Shown in pieces: positions 34,179 through 42,704 of a stretch of DNA of 52,091 bases. Position 1 is the stretch's first letter. Each line of letters begins with the position of its first letter. The translations under genes were made by a program, and so were the position numbers. The stretch is from Microbacterium sp. MYb54 (GTDB lineage: Bacteria; Actinomycetota; Actinomycetes; Actinomycetales; Microbacteriaceae), in assembly GCF_002979515.1 (NCBI RefSeq), contig NZ_PCPA01000024.1, positions 1 to 52,091 on the forward strand, read 5' to 3'. The notes below the pieces were generated by a model. It had not been told where the DNA came from and ran no database searches. It saw only the letters and a list, made by a program, of their open reading frames with translations.

Positions 34179-35453
34179 CTACTCCTGCTCGGCATCCAGG
34201 GCCGCCTGCATCTTCTCGGCGAGGTCTTTGAGGCCGGCCTCGGGCGTGACGGCTCCCGACCACACCTGCGAGAGGATCTCACTCTCGATGCTGGTCCATG
34301 CGGACGTGTTTCTGGACACCGGGTAGGGGACGGCGGTCTTGACGGCGTCGATGTAGACCTGAAGGTCGTACTGCGGGACGGCGTCGATCCAGGCCTGCTG
34401 GGTGCCGTTGAACGCGGGGATCGCGGTGCCGGTGTCGGCCTGGATCTTCGCGGCCTGCTCCCCGCTCGCGAACGCGGCGAACTCCTTGGCGATATCGAGG
34501 TGGGCACTCTTGGCGTTGACGACATTCGAGAGGCCGTGGATCACGCTCTGGTTGCCCTCGCTTCCGGCAGGCAATGGCGCGACATCGATCTTGTCGGCGA
34601 TGTCGGGGTTGGCCGCATACGTGCCGCCGGCCCAGGAGCCGTTCTGGAACATCGCGACCTTGCCGGAGAGGAACATGTCCTCCGGCGAGGTGTCCGTCAT
34701 CTGCTGCGCGGTCGGCGAGGAACCGGCCGCGATCAGATCGGTCCACAGCTCGATACCTGCGAGCGCCTCCGGCGAGCCGTATCCGCTCTTCGTACCATCA
34801 GCGGAGATCACCTCGCCGCCCGCCTGCGCGATCGAGTCGTAGTAGTTCTCCTGGCCGAACTGGCTTGCCGCGACGCCGAACTGCCCTTTCGCAGGATCGG
34901 TGAGCTTCGCCGCAGTCGCGGTGAAGTCGTCCCAGGTCCATCCGGCGGCCGGGTAGGCCACGCCTGCGGCGTCGAAGAGCTCTTTGTTGTACCAGACGGC
35001 GACGGTGTCGAAGTCCTTCGGTGCGCCGTAGAGCTTGCCGTCGTAGGTGTAGAGGTCGACAAGCCCCTTCGGGTAGTCGGCGGGGTCGAGCGCGTCCCCG
35101 TCGAGCGGCGCGAGCTGGCCGTTCGACGCGTACAGCTGGAAATTCGGGCCGTTCATCCAGAAGACGTCTGAGGCGGAGCCACCGGTCGCAGCGGTCTGCA
35201 GCTTGGTGAAGTACTCCTTGTAAGGCGTCACCTGGATGTCGATCGTGACGTTGGGGTGCTCGTCGGTGAAAGCATCGGCGATGTCGGCCATCGCCTCGTC
35301 CTGACCCTGCCAGGTGCTGTAGGTCAGCGTTATCTCGCCGCTCTCGTCGGCAGCGCCGCCCGAGGACGAGCAGGCGGAGAGAGCGAGCACGGCGGTTGCG
35401 GCGAGAGCGATGCCGGCCAGCGCCTTGGGCTGGCGGCGAGTGAAGCTGTGCAT
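34179..35453 (-). CDS. Sugar ABC transporter solute-binding lipoprotein
   Basis: A 424-residue extracellular binding protein. The lipoprotein signal peptide ends in LALSAC (Cys about 28), followed by a Ser/Gly linker and an SBP_bac_1 (cluster B/D) fold with EHPNVTIDIQVTPYKEYFTKLQT near 63-85 and FWMNGPNFQLY. ATG at 35453 has AAGGAG about 8 nt upstream; the frame to 35552 crosses the operator and is not coding. It captures the sugar for the two following permeases. First gene of a six-gene operon: SBP, MalF, MalG, LacI, Gfo/Idh, EamA. Confidence 0.93.
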   Translation of the reverse strand: MHSFTRRQPKALAGIALAATAVLALSACSSSGGAADESGEITLTYSTWQGQDEAMADIADAFTDEHPNVTIDIQVTPYKEYFTKLQTAATGGSASDVFWMNGPNFQLYASNGQLAPLDGDALDPADYPKGLVDLYTYDGKLYGAPKDFDTVAVWYNKELFDAAGVAYPAAGWTWDDFTATAAKLTDPAKGQFGVAASQFGQENYYDSIAQAGGEVISADGTKSGYGSPEALAGIELWTDLIAAGSSPTAQQMTDTSPEDMFLSGKVAMFQNGSWAGGTYAANPDIADKIDVAPLPAGSEGNQSVIHGLSNVVNAKSAHLDIAKEFAAFASGEQAAKIQADTGTAIPAFNGTQQAWIDAVPQYDLQVYIDAVKTAVPYPVSRNTSAWTSIESEILSQVWSGAVTPEAGLKDLAEKMQAALDAEQE

Positions 35454-35501
35454 GGATGTACTCCTTCGTTGGACATCGATCCGGGTTACGACGAACGTCG
35501 T

Positions 35502-35517
35502 TGTTAATCGTTTAGCA
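35502..35517. promoter_or_regulatory. LacI-type operator of the ABC operon
   Basis: TGTTAATCGTTTAGCA, an imperfect 16-bp palindrome with a central CG (6 of 8 pairs symmetric), 48 bp upstream of the binding-protein start. Fourteen of 16 bases equal the site at 40305. The surrounding gap 35454-35571 has no other recognisable feature. Confidence 0.75.
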
Positions 35518-35571
35518 TGAGCGATGCTAGCGGTCGTTCCGCTCGCATGCAAGACTGCGAATTCGATCGGA

Positions 35572-37752
35572 TCAGATCGCCTCGAAATGCAGCACCATCG
35601 CCTGCTGCACCGCGAGCGTCGGCAACGGAAGCCCCGCCGTCGTGAGCATCGCTCCGGGGAAGACCGGCGGCGCCATCGAAGCGCGGGTGACCCACGCGGG
35701 GTCCTCCGCCTGGTTCCTCAGCGCCCCGCCGAACTCATCGCGCACCCGGACCGCGTAGCTCCGCGCCGGGTCCAGACCGGGGAAGCGCACCCGCCCACTC
35801 TGCCCCGCGCCGGAGCTCGCGGTGCGCGCCCACAGGAACACGCCATCGCCGCCCGACGGGTCGACGACGCCGAAGAGCCACGTCCCGGGATCAGTCTCCT
35901 CCGGGTCGCCGTTCACGACCTCTCCGGAATGCAACAACGGCCGCAGCTCCCGGTAGAGGGCCGCCCACGCCGTGAGATCGCGCAGCGTAGACGGATCAGC
36001 ACGCGTGAGGTCCATCTCGATCCCGGCATGGCCGAACAGAGCCACAGCAGCACGGAAGGAGAAATCGGTCACTCGGCCGCTCGTGTGCGCTCGCGCGTCG
36101 CCGATGTGGGCACCGATGAGCTCCAGCGGCAGAAGCTGCTGCGTCCACCTCACGATCGGGATGCGCTCGACGGGGTCGTTGCTGTCCGAAGCCCACACGC
36201 GATCGGCGCGATCCAGTATCCCCAGATCGACGCGCCCTCCACCGGACGCACACGACTCGATCTCCAGGCCCGGATGCCGACGGCGCAGCTCGTCGAGCAG
36301 CGCGTACACGGCGAGGGTCTGTCGATGCACCGCGGGCCGTCCTGCATCTTCGCGGGACACCGCCTCGAGGAGGTCGCGGTTGTGGTCCCACTTCAGGAAA
36401 TCGATCCGATGGCGTGAGACCAGATCATCGAGTCGGGCCAGCACCAGCGCGTGCGCCTCGGGGCGGCCGAGATCGAGCACGTACTGATTCCGCGCCGGCG
36501 GCCCGAGTCCGACCGCTGGTCCCAGCACCCAATCCGGATGCGCCCTGGCGAGGTCCGAATCGAGGCTGATCATCTCGGGCTCGACCCACAGCCCGAACTG
36601 CATGCCGTGTGCGCGGACGCGCTGCACCAAGGGCTCCAGGCCGTGCGACCAGACCTGCTCGTCGACGATCCAGTCCCCGAGGCCGGCCCGAGCGTTCCGG
36701 CGCCCCCGGAACCACCCGTCGTCGAGCACGAATCGCTCGACCCCGACTCCGGCACCCGCATCGACAAGAGCGAGCAGCCGTTCCAGATCATGGTCGAAGT
36801 ACACGGCTTCCCAGCTGTTGAGCGTCAGCGGGCGCGGCGAACGAGGGTGTCGCTCGCGGCGACGCAGCCGATCATGGAAGCGCCGGGCGATGCCGTCGGT
36901 CCCCTCGTCGGACCACGCGAAGAGCACAGGAGGGGTCGAATACCGCTCCCCCGCGGCGAGCCTGACCTCCCCGGGAGCGAGACTCTCGCCACCGCCGAGC
37001 ACCGATCGAGCGACGCCTGCGCCCTCCGGCAGCCGTTCCACGAGGAGCCGCTGATCACCGCTCCACGCGGCATGCGCGGACCACACCTCACCTCGCCGGG
37101 CGCCGAACCCACGCTCCCCGCACATCATCACGTACGGCGAGTCCTGGCCCGGCTTACCCCGTCTCGTCCTGCGGAGGTGAAGGCCGTCCAGGAGCGGGGA
37201 GCGCTGCGGCCGCCTCTCGCCCGCCCACAGACCGGTGAAGTCGAGGGTCTCCACGGCTGCCGACGGGAGGGGGAGCAACGCGGTCAGCGCCGACACCGTG
37301 TACGGTTCCGGCCCCGCCGAATGGTCGCGCTCGACGGCGAGAACTGCGGAGAGCACACCGGCCGGATCCAGGTCGTAGTCGGCGGTGCACCGCAGGCCTG
37401 AGAGCCGGTCGTCGAGCACGAGGCGGATCCGCCCGCCGTCCGCCCGTGCCTCGTGTTCGACGTCGCGCAGCACCGGTCGCGGGGTGGTCGCCGCCCCGGC
37501 AACATGCCCTTCCAGAGCGGGAGTCCCCGCCCATGCCTCGTACTCGCTCGGCCACACCGAGAACACGCGCGGCGCATTCGGCGCGTTGTCGAGGACGGCG
37601 GGAGCCGCGCTGTCACGCAGCGCCACGAGGACGCTCTCGTCGTCCGGAAGCGCAGCGCCCCAATGCAGGATCAGGGGGACGTCCGGCGCCACATCGAGGA
37701 CGAAGGACACCCCGGCAGAACGCAGATGCAGCAGTTCGCGACGCGCATCCAT
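35572..37752 (-). CDS. GH36 alpha-galactosidase-type glycoside hydrolase
   Basis: A 726-residue enzyme. Beta-sandwich N-terminal part (to about 300), then a TIM barrel with the GH36 series FVLDDGWF, WVEPEMIS, FLKWDHNR with nucleophile D456, ESCASGGGRVDLGIL and WASDSND with acid/base D523, then a beta C-terminal domain. GH36 enzymes cleave terminal alpha-galactose (some alpha-GalNAc); which here is not decided. No signal peptide, so it acts on imported sugar. ATG at 37752 lies 2 bp after the stop of the GH116 gene; TTG at 37758 is an alternative. Second gene of the glycosidase operon. Confidence 0.93.
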   Translation of the reverse strand: MDARRELLHLRSAGVSFVLDVAPDVPLILHWGAALPDDESVLVALRDSAAPAVLDNAPNAPRVFSVWPSEYEAWAGTPALEGHVAGAATTPRPVLRDVEHEARADGGRIRLVLDDRLSGLRCTADYDLDPAGVLSAVLAVERDHSAGPEPYTVSALTALLPLPSAAVETLDFTGLWAGERRPQRSPLLDGLHLRRTRRGKPGQDSPYVMMCGERGFGARRGEVWSAHAAWSGDQRLLVERLPEGAGVARSVLGGGESLAPGEVRLAAGERYSTPPVLFAWSDEGTDGIARRFHDRLRRRERHPRSPRPLTLNSWEAVYFDHDLERLLALVDAGAGVGVERFVLDDGWFRGRRNARAGLGDWIVDEQVWSHGLEPLVQRVRAHGMQFGLWVEPEMISLDSDLARAHPDWVLGPAVGLGPPARNQYVLDLGRPEAHALVLARLDDLVSRHRIDFLKWDHNRDLLEAVSREDAGRPAVHRQTLAVYALLDELRRRHPGLEIESCASGGGRVDLGILDRADRVWASDSNDPVERIPIVRWTQQLLPLELIGAHIGDARAHTSGRVTDFSFRAAVALFGHAGIEMDLTRADPSTLRDLTAWAALYRELRPLLHSGEVVNGDPEETDPGTWLFGVVDPSGGDGVFLWARTASSGAGQSGRVRFPGLDPARSYAVRVRDEFGGALRNQAEDPAWVTRASMAPPVFPGAMLTTAGLPLPTLAVQQAMVLHFEAI

Positions 37753-37754
37753 CG

Positions 37755-40274
37755 TCAAAGGCCGATCACGACGTCGAGGGGCTCACCGGCGCGCACTCGC
37801 ACCGGAGGCCCGTCGCTGCGCCATCGCGCACCGGACGGGAAGACGATGGTCCCGAGGACCAGTTCGCCCTCCGCCACGCTCACGGTGATCCGGTCTCCGT
37901 CCACCTCTACCTCTCCCCATCCGAATCCATCGGTCCACACCTGGCGGAACCGCTCCGCCCTCCGTGCGAGGTGGAGCGTGGCCGTGACGGCATCCATCCG
38001 CAGCCCCTGCCAGGCGAGCATCGTGCCCCAGCTCGCCATCGATCTGGCGTAGTGCCGCCCCGCCTCCATCTCGTCGAACGGGTTGCGACGACGCCCGTCG
38101 AACCTCGCCCGTACATCTCGCACTACCTGCAGCCCCTGCTCGTCCGCCCCGGATTGGATCAGTGCCGTCGCTGCGGCGTACTCGAACCCCGTCATCGCCT
38201 CGGAACAGTAGGGGAACGGGATCGCCGGACGATCACCGCGCGGATAGCTGCACACGATCAGACTGGGCTCATCGCCGACCGCGAAGCTGCGCATGTGGTT
38301 CAGGGTGCGATCGGCGCGCTCCCGACGGTTGTGGCGGTACACCGCGAACGCGGCCGTCCGCACGTTCTGCCGGGCGAGTTGCCCTCCGATCCCCGCGAGC
38401 TCCGCGGCCGTGTCGCCCACTAGCTGATCGACGAGGCATCCGGGTCCGAGCTGCGACACCGGATTCCGCCCGATCGCATCGGTCTCCGTCACACGCCGGA
38501 GCCCGTCCGCGACGAACTGCCCCTCGCGAAGCGGTCGCACGTGCTGCTGGTAATACTCACCGTTGAAGATCGTGCTCTCTGTGAGCAGGCGCCCCGAGGC
38601 CAGGATCCCGGCGCATCGGCGTGCGAAGTCCTCATCACCCACGGTCTCGGCCATCGCGACGGATGCCGCGAGCGCTGCAAGGTACCAGCCCTGCATCTGC
38701 GGACTCGGACCGTAGAACTCGACGTCGTACGTGTTGTGCTGGACACCCTCCATGAGGCCGTCCTGGTCGGCATCCCACCCGCCGTCGATCCAGCAGAACT
38801 CCATCGCGCGCCGAGCGGCGGGGTAAAGCCGCCGCAGCCACCCCTCGTCCCCGCTCAGCCGCCAGTCGTGATAGAGGCGTACGACGGCACCCATCTGACC
38901 GTCAGCCGCGGCGTACGGCCATTCCCGCGCATGCGTCTCGAGCGGCAGACCGATCCGGAAGCTCATCTTGCCGCCCTCGTCCGTCGCATGGAGGAACTCG
39001 AGCTCACGCATGCTGCGCGCGAGCTCGCCGAACAGATGAGAGGTGGCGTACTCGTAGTGCCAGACGTGGGTGCAGTTGCCGTGACAGCTCCCCTCCGTCG
39101 ACCCGCAGCCCTCCCAGCCGAAGAAGTGGCCGTCGGCCGTACGGAACACCGTCTGCGACCGCAGCACCGATACGGCCGAGAGCGCGGCCTCTCTCAACTC
39201 GTCCGGCGCATCCTGAGTCGTGAAGGCCTGCACGAAGGCGACGGTCCGCCGCTCCAGGTCGGGGAGCTGCGGCACCGTACGGGTGAGCACGTCGAGCGCA
39301 TCCGTGAAGCCTCGCGTGTAGTGGTTCTCGAGAAACACGTCGTCCTCGTAGCTCCAGTCGTCGCCGAACTCCTGGGGAATCCACTTCCACGCGCGACGAC
39401 GGGGAAGATGCCACGCCAGGACGAAGACGATGTCGGCATGAGCACCAGCCGGGACGGTGGTCGTGGTCGCCAAGCTGCCAACCGACGAGCCTGGCCGTTC
39501 CGGATCGGTGAGAGCGTCGTCTTCGAGGTCGTCCCAGTAGTCGAGGAGCGCGTCACCGAAGTGGTGTTCGGGCCAGGAGCGGCGCCAGGACACCGACGCC
39601 CCTCCGAACACCCCGAGAGCGAAGGTTCCTTGTTCCTGCACCCGACCGCCCTCGGCGCGGAACCGCAGCGCCGTGAACGCGTCCGATGAGTGCACGTCGA
39701 TCGTCCGCTTCGACGCCTCGTCGCCGAGCGGGTGCGCGATCGAGGCGCTGAGCGTCACCTCGACCTCGTCAGCACTCGTGTTCTCGACGCGGTACCGCAG
39801 CATCGCGAGAGGCAGGGAACTCGCCTCGACGTCGCCGGGGATCATCGGATTGAAGGCGCGCAGCGTGACCGCGACAGGGACATCGTCATCGCGCAGGGTG
39901 AGGCTGGCGAGAGGATAGGCCGCCGCGAACTCCGCCTCGCGGAATCGCGGCAGACCGTGGTTCATGATGCGAGCACCGAATGGCCCGTCGACGTCCGCAT
40001 CATCGAGCGGCCCCTCGAGTGCGGTGATCGTCGTGCCCGTCGGACCGCTCACGCGCGCCACGACATGCGCGATCCGCGGGGCGGCACCCGTGGCCGGATG
40101 GTCGCCGATCTCCCAGTCAGTCAGCCGACCGTTGCCGCCGAGGCCGATCGTTCCGGTACCGATGCCGCCGAGGGGCATCACCACTCGGCGCAACGCGTCT
40201 CCGGAATACCGGCGCTGCGCGGGCCAGGCAACCTCGTGGGTCATCATCGGTGCGGATACCGCATAACTCTTCAT
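37755..40274 (-). CDS. GH116-type beta-glycosidase (glucosylceramidase family, DUF608-like)
   Basis: An 839-residue protein. The N-terminal beta domain starts with VVMPLGGIGTGTIGLGGNG (32-50), the opening typical of GH116/DUF608; the C-terminal (alpha/alpha)6 barrel has STEGSCHGNCTHVWHYEYA with likely nucleophile E394, AAADGQMGAVVRLYHDW, and DQDGLMEGVQHNTYD with likely acid/base D517, matched by motif to human GBA2. Family enzymes cleave beta-glucosides, beta-xylosides or glucosylceramide. No signal peptide: cytosolic. AAGGA is about 8 nt before the ATG, and a LacI-type operator lies 30 bp upstream. The spacing E394-D517 (123) is shorter than in GBA2 (about 150), so it is a divergent subfamily and its sugar specificity is open. 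Confidence 0.85.
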   Translation of the reverse strand: MKSYAVSAPMMTHEVAWPAQRRYSGDALRRVVMPLGGIGTGTIGLGGNGRLTDWEIGDHPATGAAPRIAHVVARVSGPTGTTITALEGPLDDADVDGPFGARIMNHGLPRFREAEFAAAYPLASLTLRDDDVPVAVTLRAFNPMIPGDVEASSLPLAMLRYRVENTSADEVEVTLSASIAHPLGDEASKRTIDVHSSDAFTALRFRAEGGRVQEQGTFALGVFGGASVSWRRSWPEHHFGDALLDYWDDLEDDALTDPERPGSSVGSLATTTTVPAGAHADIVFVLAWHLPRRRAWKWIPQEFGDDWSYEDDVFLENHYTRGFTDALDVLTRTVPQLPDLERRTVAFVQAFTTQDAPDELREAALSAVSVLRSQTVFRTADGHFFGWEGCGSTEGSCHGNCTHVWHYEYATSHLFGELARSMRELEFLHATDEGGKMSFRIGLPLETHAREWPYAAADGQMGAVVRLYHDWRLSGDEGWLRRLYPAARRAMEFCWIDGGWDADQDGLMEGVQHNTYDVEFYGPSPQMQGWYLAALAASVAMAETVGDEDFARRCAGILASGRLLTESTIFNGEYYQQHVRPLREGQFVADGLRRVTETDAIGRNPVSQLGPGCLVDQLVGDTAAELAGIGGQLARQNVRTAAFAVYRHNRRERADRTLNHMRSFAVGDEPSLIVCSYPRGDRPAIPFPYCSEAMTGFEYAAATALIQSGADEQGLQVVRDVRARFDGRRRNPFDEMEAGRHYARSMASWGTMLAWQGLRMDAVTATLHLARRAERFRQVWTDGFGWGEVEVDGDRITVSVAEGELVLGTIVFPSGARWRSDGPPVRVRAGEPLDVVIGL

Positions 40275-40304
40275 CGAGTCCTTCTCATCGCCGGGTTCAG
40301 CTGT

Positions 40305-40320
40305 TGTTAAACGATTAGCA
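40305..40320. promoter_or_regulatory. LacI-type operator of the glycosidase operon
   Basis: TGTTAAACGATTAGCA, a 16-bp imperfect palindrome with central CG, 30 bp upstream of the GH116 start. It differs from the ABC-operon site at two positions that swap A and T symmetrically. Confidence 0.75.
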
Positions 40321-40359
40321 CCAGGCTATCGTCGCGGTCTTCACGCGTGCAACACTCTC

Positions 40360-40719
40360 TTACAACGACGCCCCGAGAGCCAGGCCGAGCCCCGCCGCGA
40401 GCAGGCCGAGGAGCAGCATCCCGACCGCGTTGAACGCCGACGCCGGGCGCTCGCCGTCACGCCACAGAGCTACCGTGTCGAGCATCGCCGTGCTGAAGGT
40501 CGTGTAGCCGCCGAGCAATCCCGCCCCCAGCAGGAAGGCGGCATCCGGCAACGCGGTCGTCACGATTCCGAGCGCGAACGAGCCCGTGAGGTTCACGAGC
40601 AGGATCCCCCAGGGGAAGCGGCGGCCTGCGAAGCGGGCGACCCCGAGATCGACGAGGTATCGCAGCGCCGCACCGAGCCCGCCGGCGAGCGCGGCACCGA
40701 GGAACAGCAGCGGGCTCAC
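40360..40719 (-). CDS. crcB: CrcB/Fluc fluoride channel subunit 2
   Basis: A 119-residue protein with four membrane helices and the CrcB motif GGYTTFSTAMLD near 69-80, plus FPWGILLVNLTGSFALG. Fluc channels export F- as antiparallel dimers; the neighbouring gene probably supplies the second half of a heterodimer. GTG at 40719 has GGAGGAG upstream and overlaps the stop of the first crcB gene by 4 bp (GTGA). Confidence 0.93.
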   Translation of the reverse strand: MSPLLFLGAALAGGLGAALRYLVDLGVARFAGRRFPWGILLVNLTGSFALGIVTTALPDAAFLLGAGLLGGYTTFSTAMLDTVALWRDGERPASAFNAVGMLLLGLLAAGLGLALGASL

Positions 40720-41090
40720 GATGCTCCTCCGGTCCGGGGTCGACCGAGACGCAGCCCCAGAGCCGCGGCACCGAGTCCGAGCACGAGGCTTCCGGCGGCA
40801 TAGGCGGCGGCGAGCAGCGGCGCGTCCGCCCACAGCGCGAGCGTGCCGGTCATGAACGCGCTGTAGGTCGTGAAGCCACCGAGCACCCCGGTGCCGAGCA
40901 TCAGCCGCAACTCCGCGGTGGCGGGAAGGCGCGCGGCCAGCACCCCGATCAGCAGCGCGCCGAGGAGATTCGCCACGAGCACCGCGAGCGGGAGCCCTCC
41001 GGCATCAGGGAGCGCGAGTCCCAGGCCGAGCCTGGCAGCCGTGCCGATCGTGCCGCCGACGGCGACGAGGAGGATACGGCGGAGGCTCAC
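40716..41090 (-). CDS. crcB: CrcB/Fluc fluoride channel subunit 1
   Basis: A 124-residue four-helix protein with GGTIGTAARLGLG at the N-terminus and the motif GGFTTYSAFMTG near 71-82. Pairs with the downstream crcB. GTG at 41090 is chosen because the -10 box TACAGT ends 7 nt upstream, which suggests a leaderless mRNA; GTG at 41099 is possible. No fluoride riboswitch fits in the 87 bp to the divergent oxidoreductase. Confidence 0.92.
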   Translation of the reverse strand: MSLRRILLVAVGGTIGTAARLGLGLALPDAGGLPLAVLVANLLGALLIGVLAARLPATAELRLMLGTGVLGGFTTYSAFMTGTLALWADAPLLAAAYAAGSLVLGLGAAALGLRLGRPRTGGAS

Positions 41091-41097
41091 GTCCGCC

Positions 41098-41103
41098 ACT
41101 GTA
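41098..41103 (-). promoter_or_regulatory. -10 box of the leaderless crcB operon
   Basis: TACAGT read on the minus strand (41103 to 41098), followed by seven bases and then GTG at 41090, with no Shine-Dalgarno between. Confidence 0.45.
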
Positions 41104-41177
41104 GTCGCCGACTGGCAGTGCGCCGTGCGGATGTCAAGGCAGTGGATACCTGGTGGCGAACGGCGTTGACTGACGAC

Positions 41178-42704
41178 ATGAATCCCCTGTGGAAGCACGA
41201 CCGGCCCCTGCCCGGCGGATCGCCGTTCGAACCGGGCGCCCACCACGACGTCGTCATCGTCGGAGCCGGCATCACCGGCCTCTCGACCGCGGTGATGCTC
41301 ACGAGGGCAGGTCTCGACGTGGCCGTGATCGATGCGGGCGGCATCGCCGAACTCGCGACGGGCGCGAACACGGGCAAGCTGTCGCTCCTGCAGGGCGGGC
41401 AGCTCGCGAAGATCCGCAGTCACCACCCGGCATCGCTCGTGAGGGCATACGTCGATGCCAACCGCTCGGGGATGGAGTGGCTGCTCGCGTTCGCCGAGCT
41501 CGCGGGGGTTCCGTTCACCCGCCACACCGACCACTCCTACGCCCAGGGCCCTGAGGGACTCCGCGCCGTGGAGGACCAGCACGCCGCCGCGCGCGAGGCC
41601 GGTCTGCCGGCGAGGATGCTGTCGCCCACCGCGCCCGCGTCGACTCCGTTCCCGGTGGCGGCGGCCGTCGCCCTCGATGACCAGGTCGCGATCGATCCGG
41701 TCGCCGTCACCGTCGCACTGGCCGACGAGCTGCTCACTGCGGGAGGCACGTTGCACACCGGAGTCAGGGCGACGGAGAGCCATGCACTCGCCGGTCGCGT
41801 TGACACCACGTCCGGCCCGCTCTTCGCCGACCACATCGTGCTCGCGACGGGCACTCCGATCACAGACCGCGGACTCTACTTCGCCAAGACCCGGGGACTG
41901 CGGTCGTACTGCGTGTCGTTCCGGGTGCCGGGAGACGTTCCAGAAGGCACGTTCCTCTCGGTCGACGGCCCGACGCGCTCCCTCCGACCCGTGACCGACG
42001 CAGACGGCCCCGGTGGTGACGCGCAGCTCGTGGTCGGCGGGAACGGCCACCCGGTCGGCAGGTCCGACAGCGAGACGGCCGCGGTCGAAGACCTCATCGC
42101 CTGGACGCAGCTGCACTTCCCCGGCGCCGAGGAGACGCATCGGTGGTCGGCGCAGGACTACGAATCGCACGACCTCATCCCGTTCGTCGGCGCGATGCCC
42201 CGGGGCCTCGGTCGCATCCGCTTCGCGACGGGCTACGGCAAGTGGGGACTGTCGAACGCGCCGGCGGCCGCGCAGCGCCTCACCTCCGAGATCCTCGGCA
42301 CTCCCCGACGGGACCGCCCGACCTGGATCACCACGATCGGCACGCGCCTGACGGTTCCCGCCGACCTTGCGCGCGGGGCGGTGGAGGGCGGCAAAGTCGC
42401 GACTGCGCTCGCTTCCGGATGGGTGGACGCAGAGCGCCGCGGCACGCCGGTTCCGCAGCCCGCCGAGGGAGAAGGCGTGGTGGCGAACCGGGCAGGACGA
42501 CCGGTTGCGATCTCGACAGTGGGCGGCGTCACCCGCGCGGTGAGTGCGGTGTGCACACATCTGGGCGGAGTGCTCACCTGGAACGACGCGGAGTGCTCGT
42601 GGGACTGCCCGCTGCACGCCTCGCGCTTCGAGCCGGACGGCACGCGCATCGAGGGCCCGGCGCTTCGGGACCTCACTCCCCTTTCGCCGGCGGACCCGGA
42701 GTGA
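41178..42704 (+). CDS. FAD-dependent oxidoreductase with C-terminal Rieske domain
   Basis: A 508-residue fusion. N-terminal DAO-type FAD domain with VIVGAGITGLS (27-37) and the closing IRFATGYGKWGLSNAPAAA. C-terminal Rieske [2Fe-2S] domain with ligands C459 and H461 (CTHLGG) and C477 and H480 (CPLHASRF). Such proteins are related to glycine/amine oxidases with an added electron-transfer cluster; the substrate is not known. ATG at 41178 gives the normal N-terminus; a GTG at 41118 would add 20 residues. Its 3' end overlaps the nitroreductase gene tail to tail by 32 bp. Confidence 0.9.
   Translation: MNPLWKHDRPLPGGSPFEPGAHHDVVIVGAGITGLSTAVMLTRAGLDVAVIDAGGIAELATGANTGKLSLLQGGQLAKIRSHHPASLVRAYVDANRSGMEWLLAFAELAGVPFTRHTDHSYAQGPEGLRAVEDQHAAAREAGLPARMLSPTAPASTPFPVAAAVALDDQVAIDPVAVTVALADELLTAGGTLHTGVRATESHALAGRVDTTSGPLFADHIVLATGTPITDRGLYFAKTRGLRSYCVSFRVPGDVPEGTFLSVDGPTRSLRPVTDADGPGGDAQLVVGGNGHPVGRSDSETAAVEDLIAWTQLHFPGAEETHRWSAQDYESHDLIPFVGAMPRGLGRIRFATGYGKWGLSNAPAAAQRLTSEILGTPRRDRPTWITTIGTRLTVPADLARGAVEGGKVATALASGWVDAERRGTPVPQPAEGEGVVANRAGRPVAISTVGGVTRAVSAVCTHLGGVLTWNDAECSWDCPLHASRFEPDGTRIEGPALRDLTPLSPADPE

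Noticed and set aside
41091..41177. Fluoride riboswitch before crcB
   Set aside because: The crcB mRNA probably starts at its GTG and the 87-bp gap shows no such aptamer.
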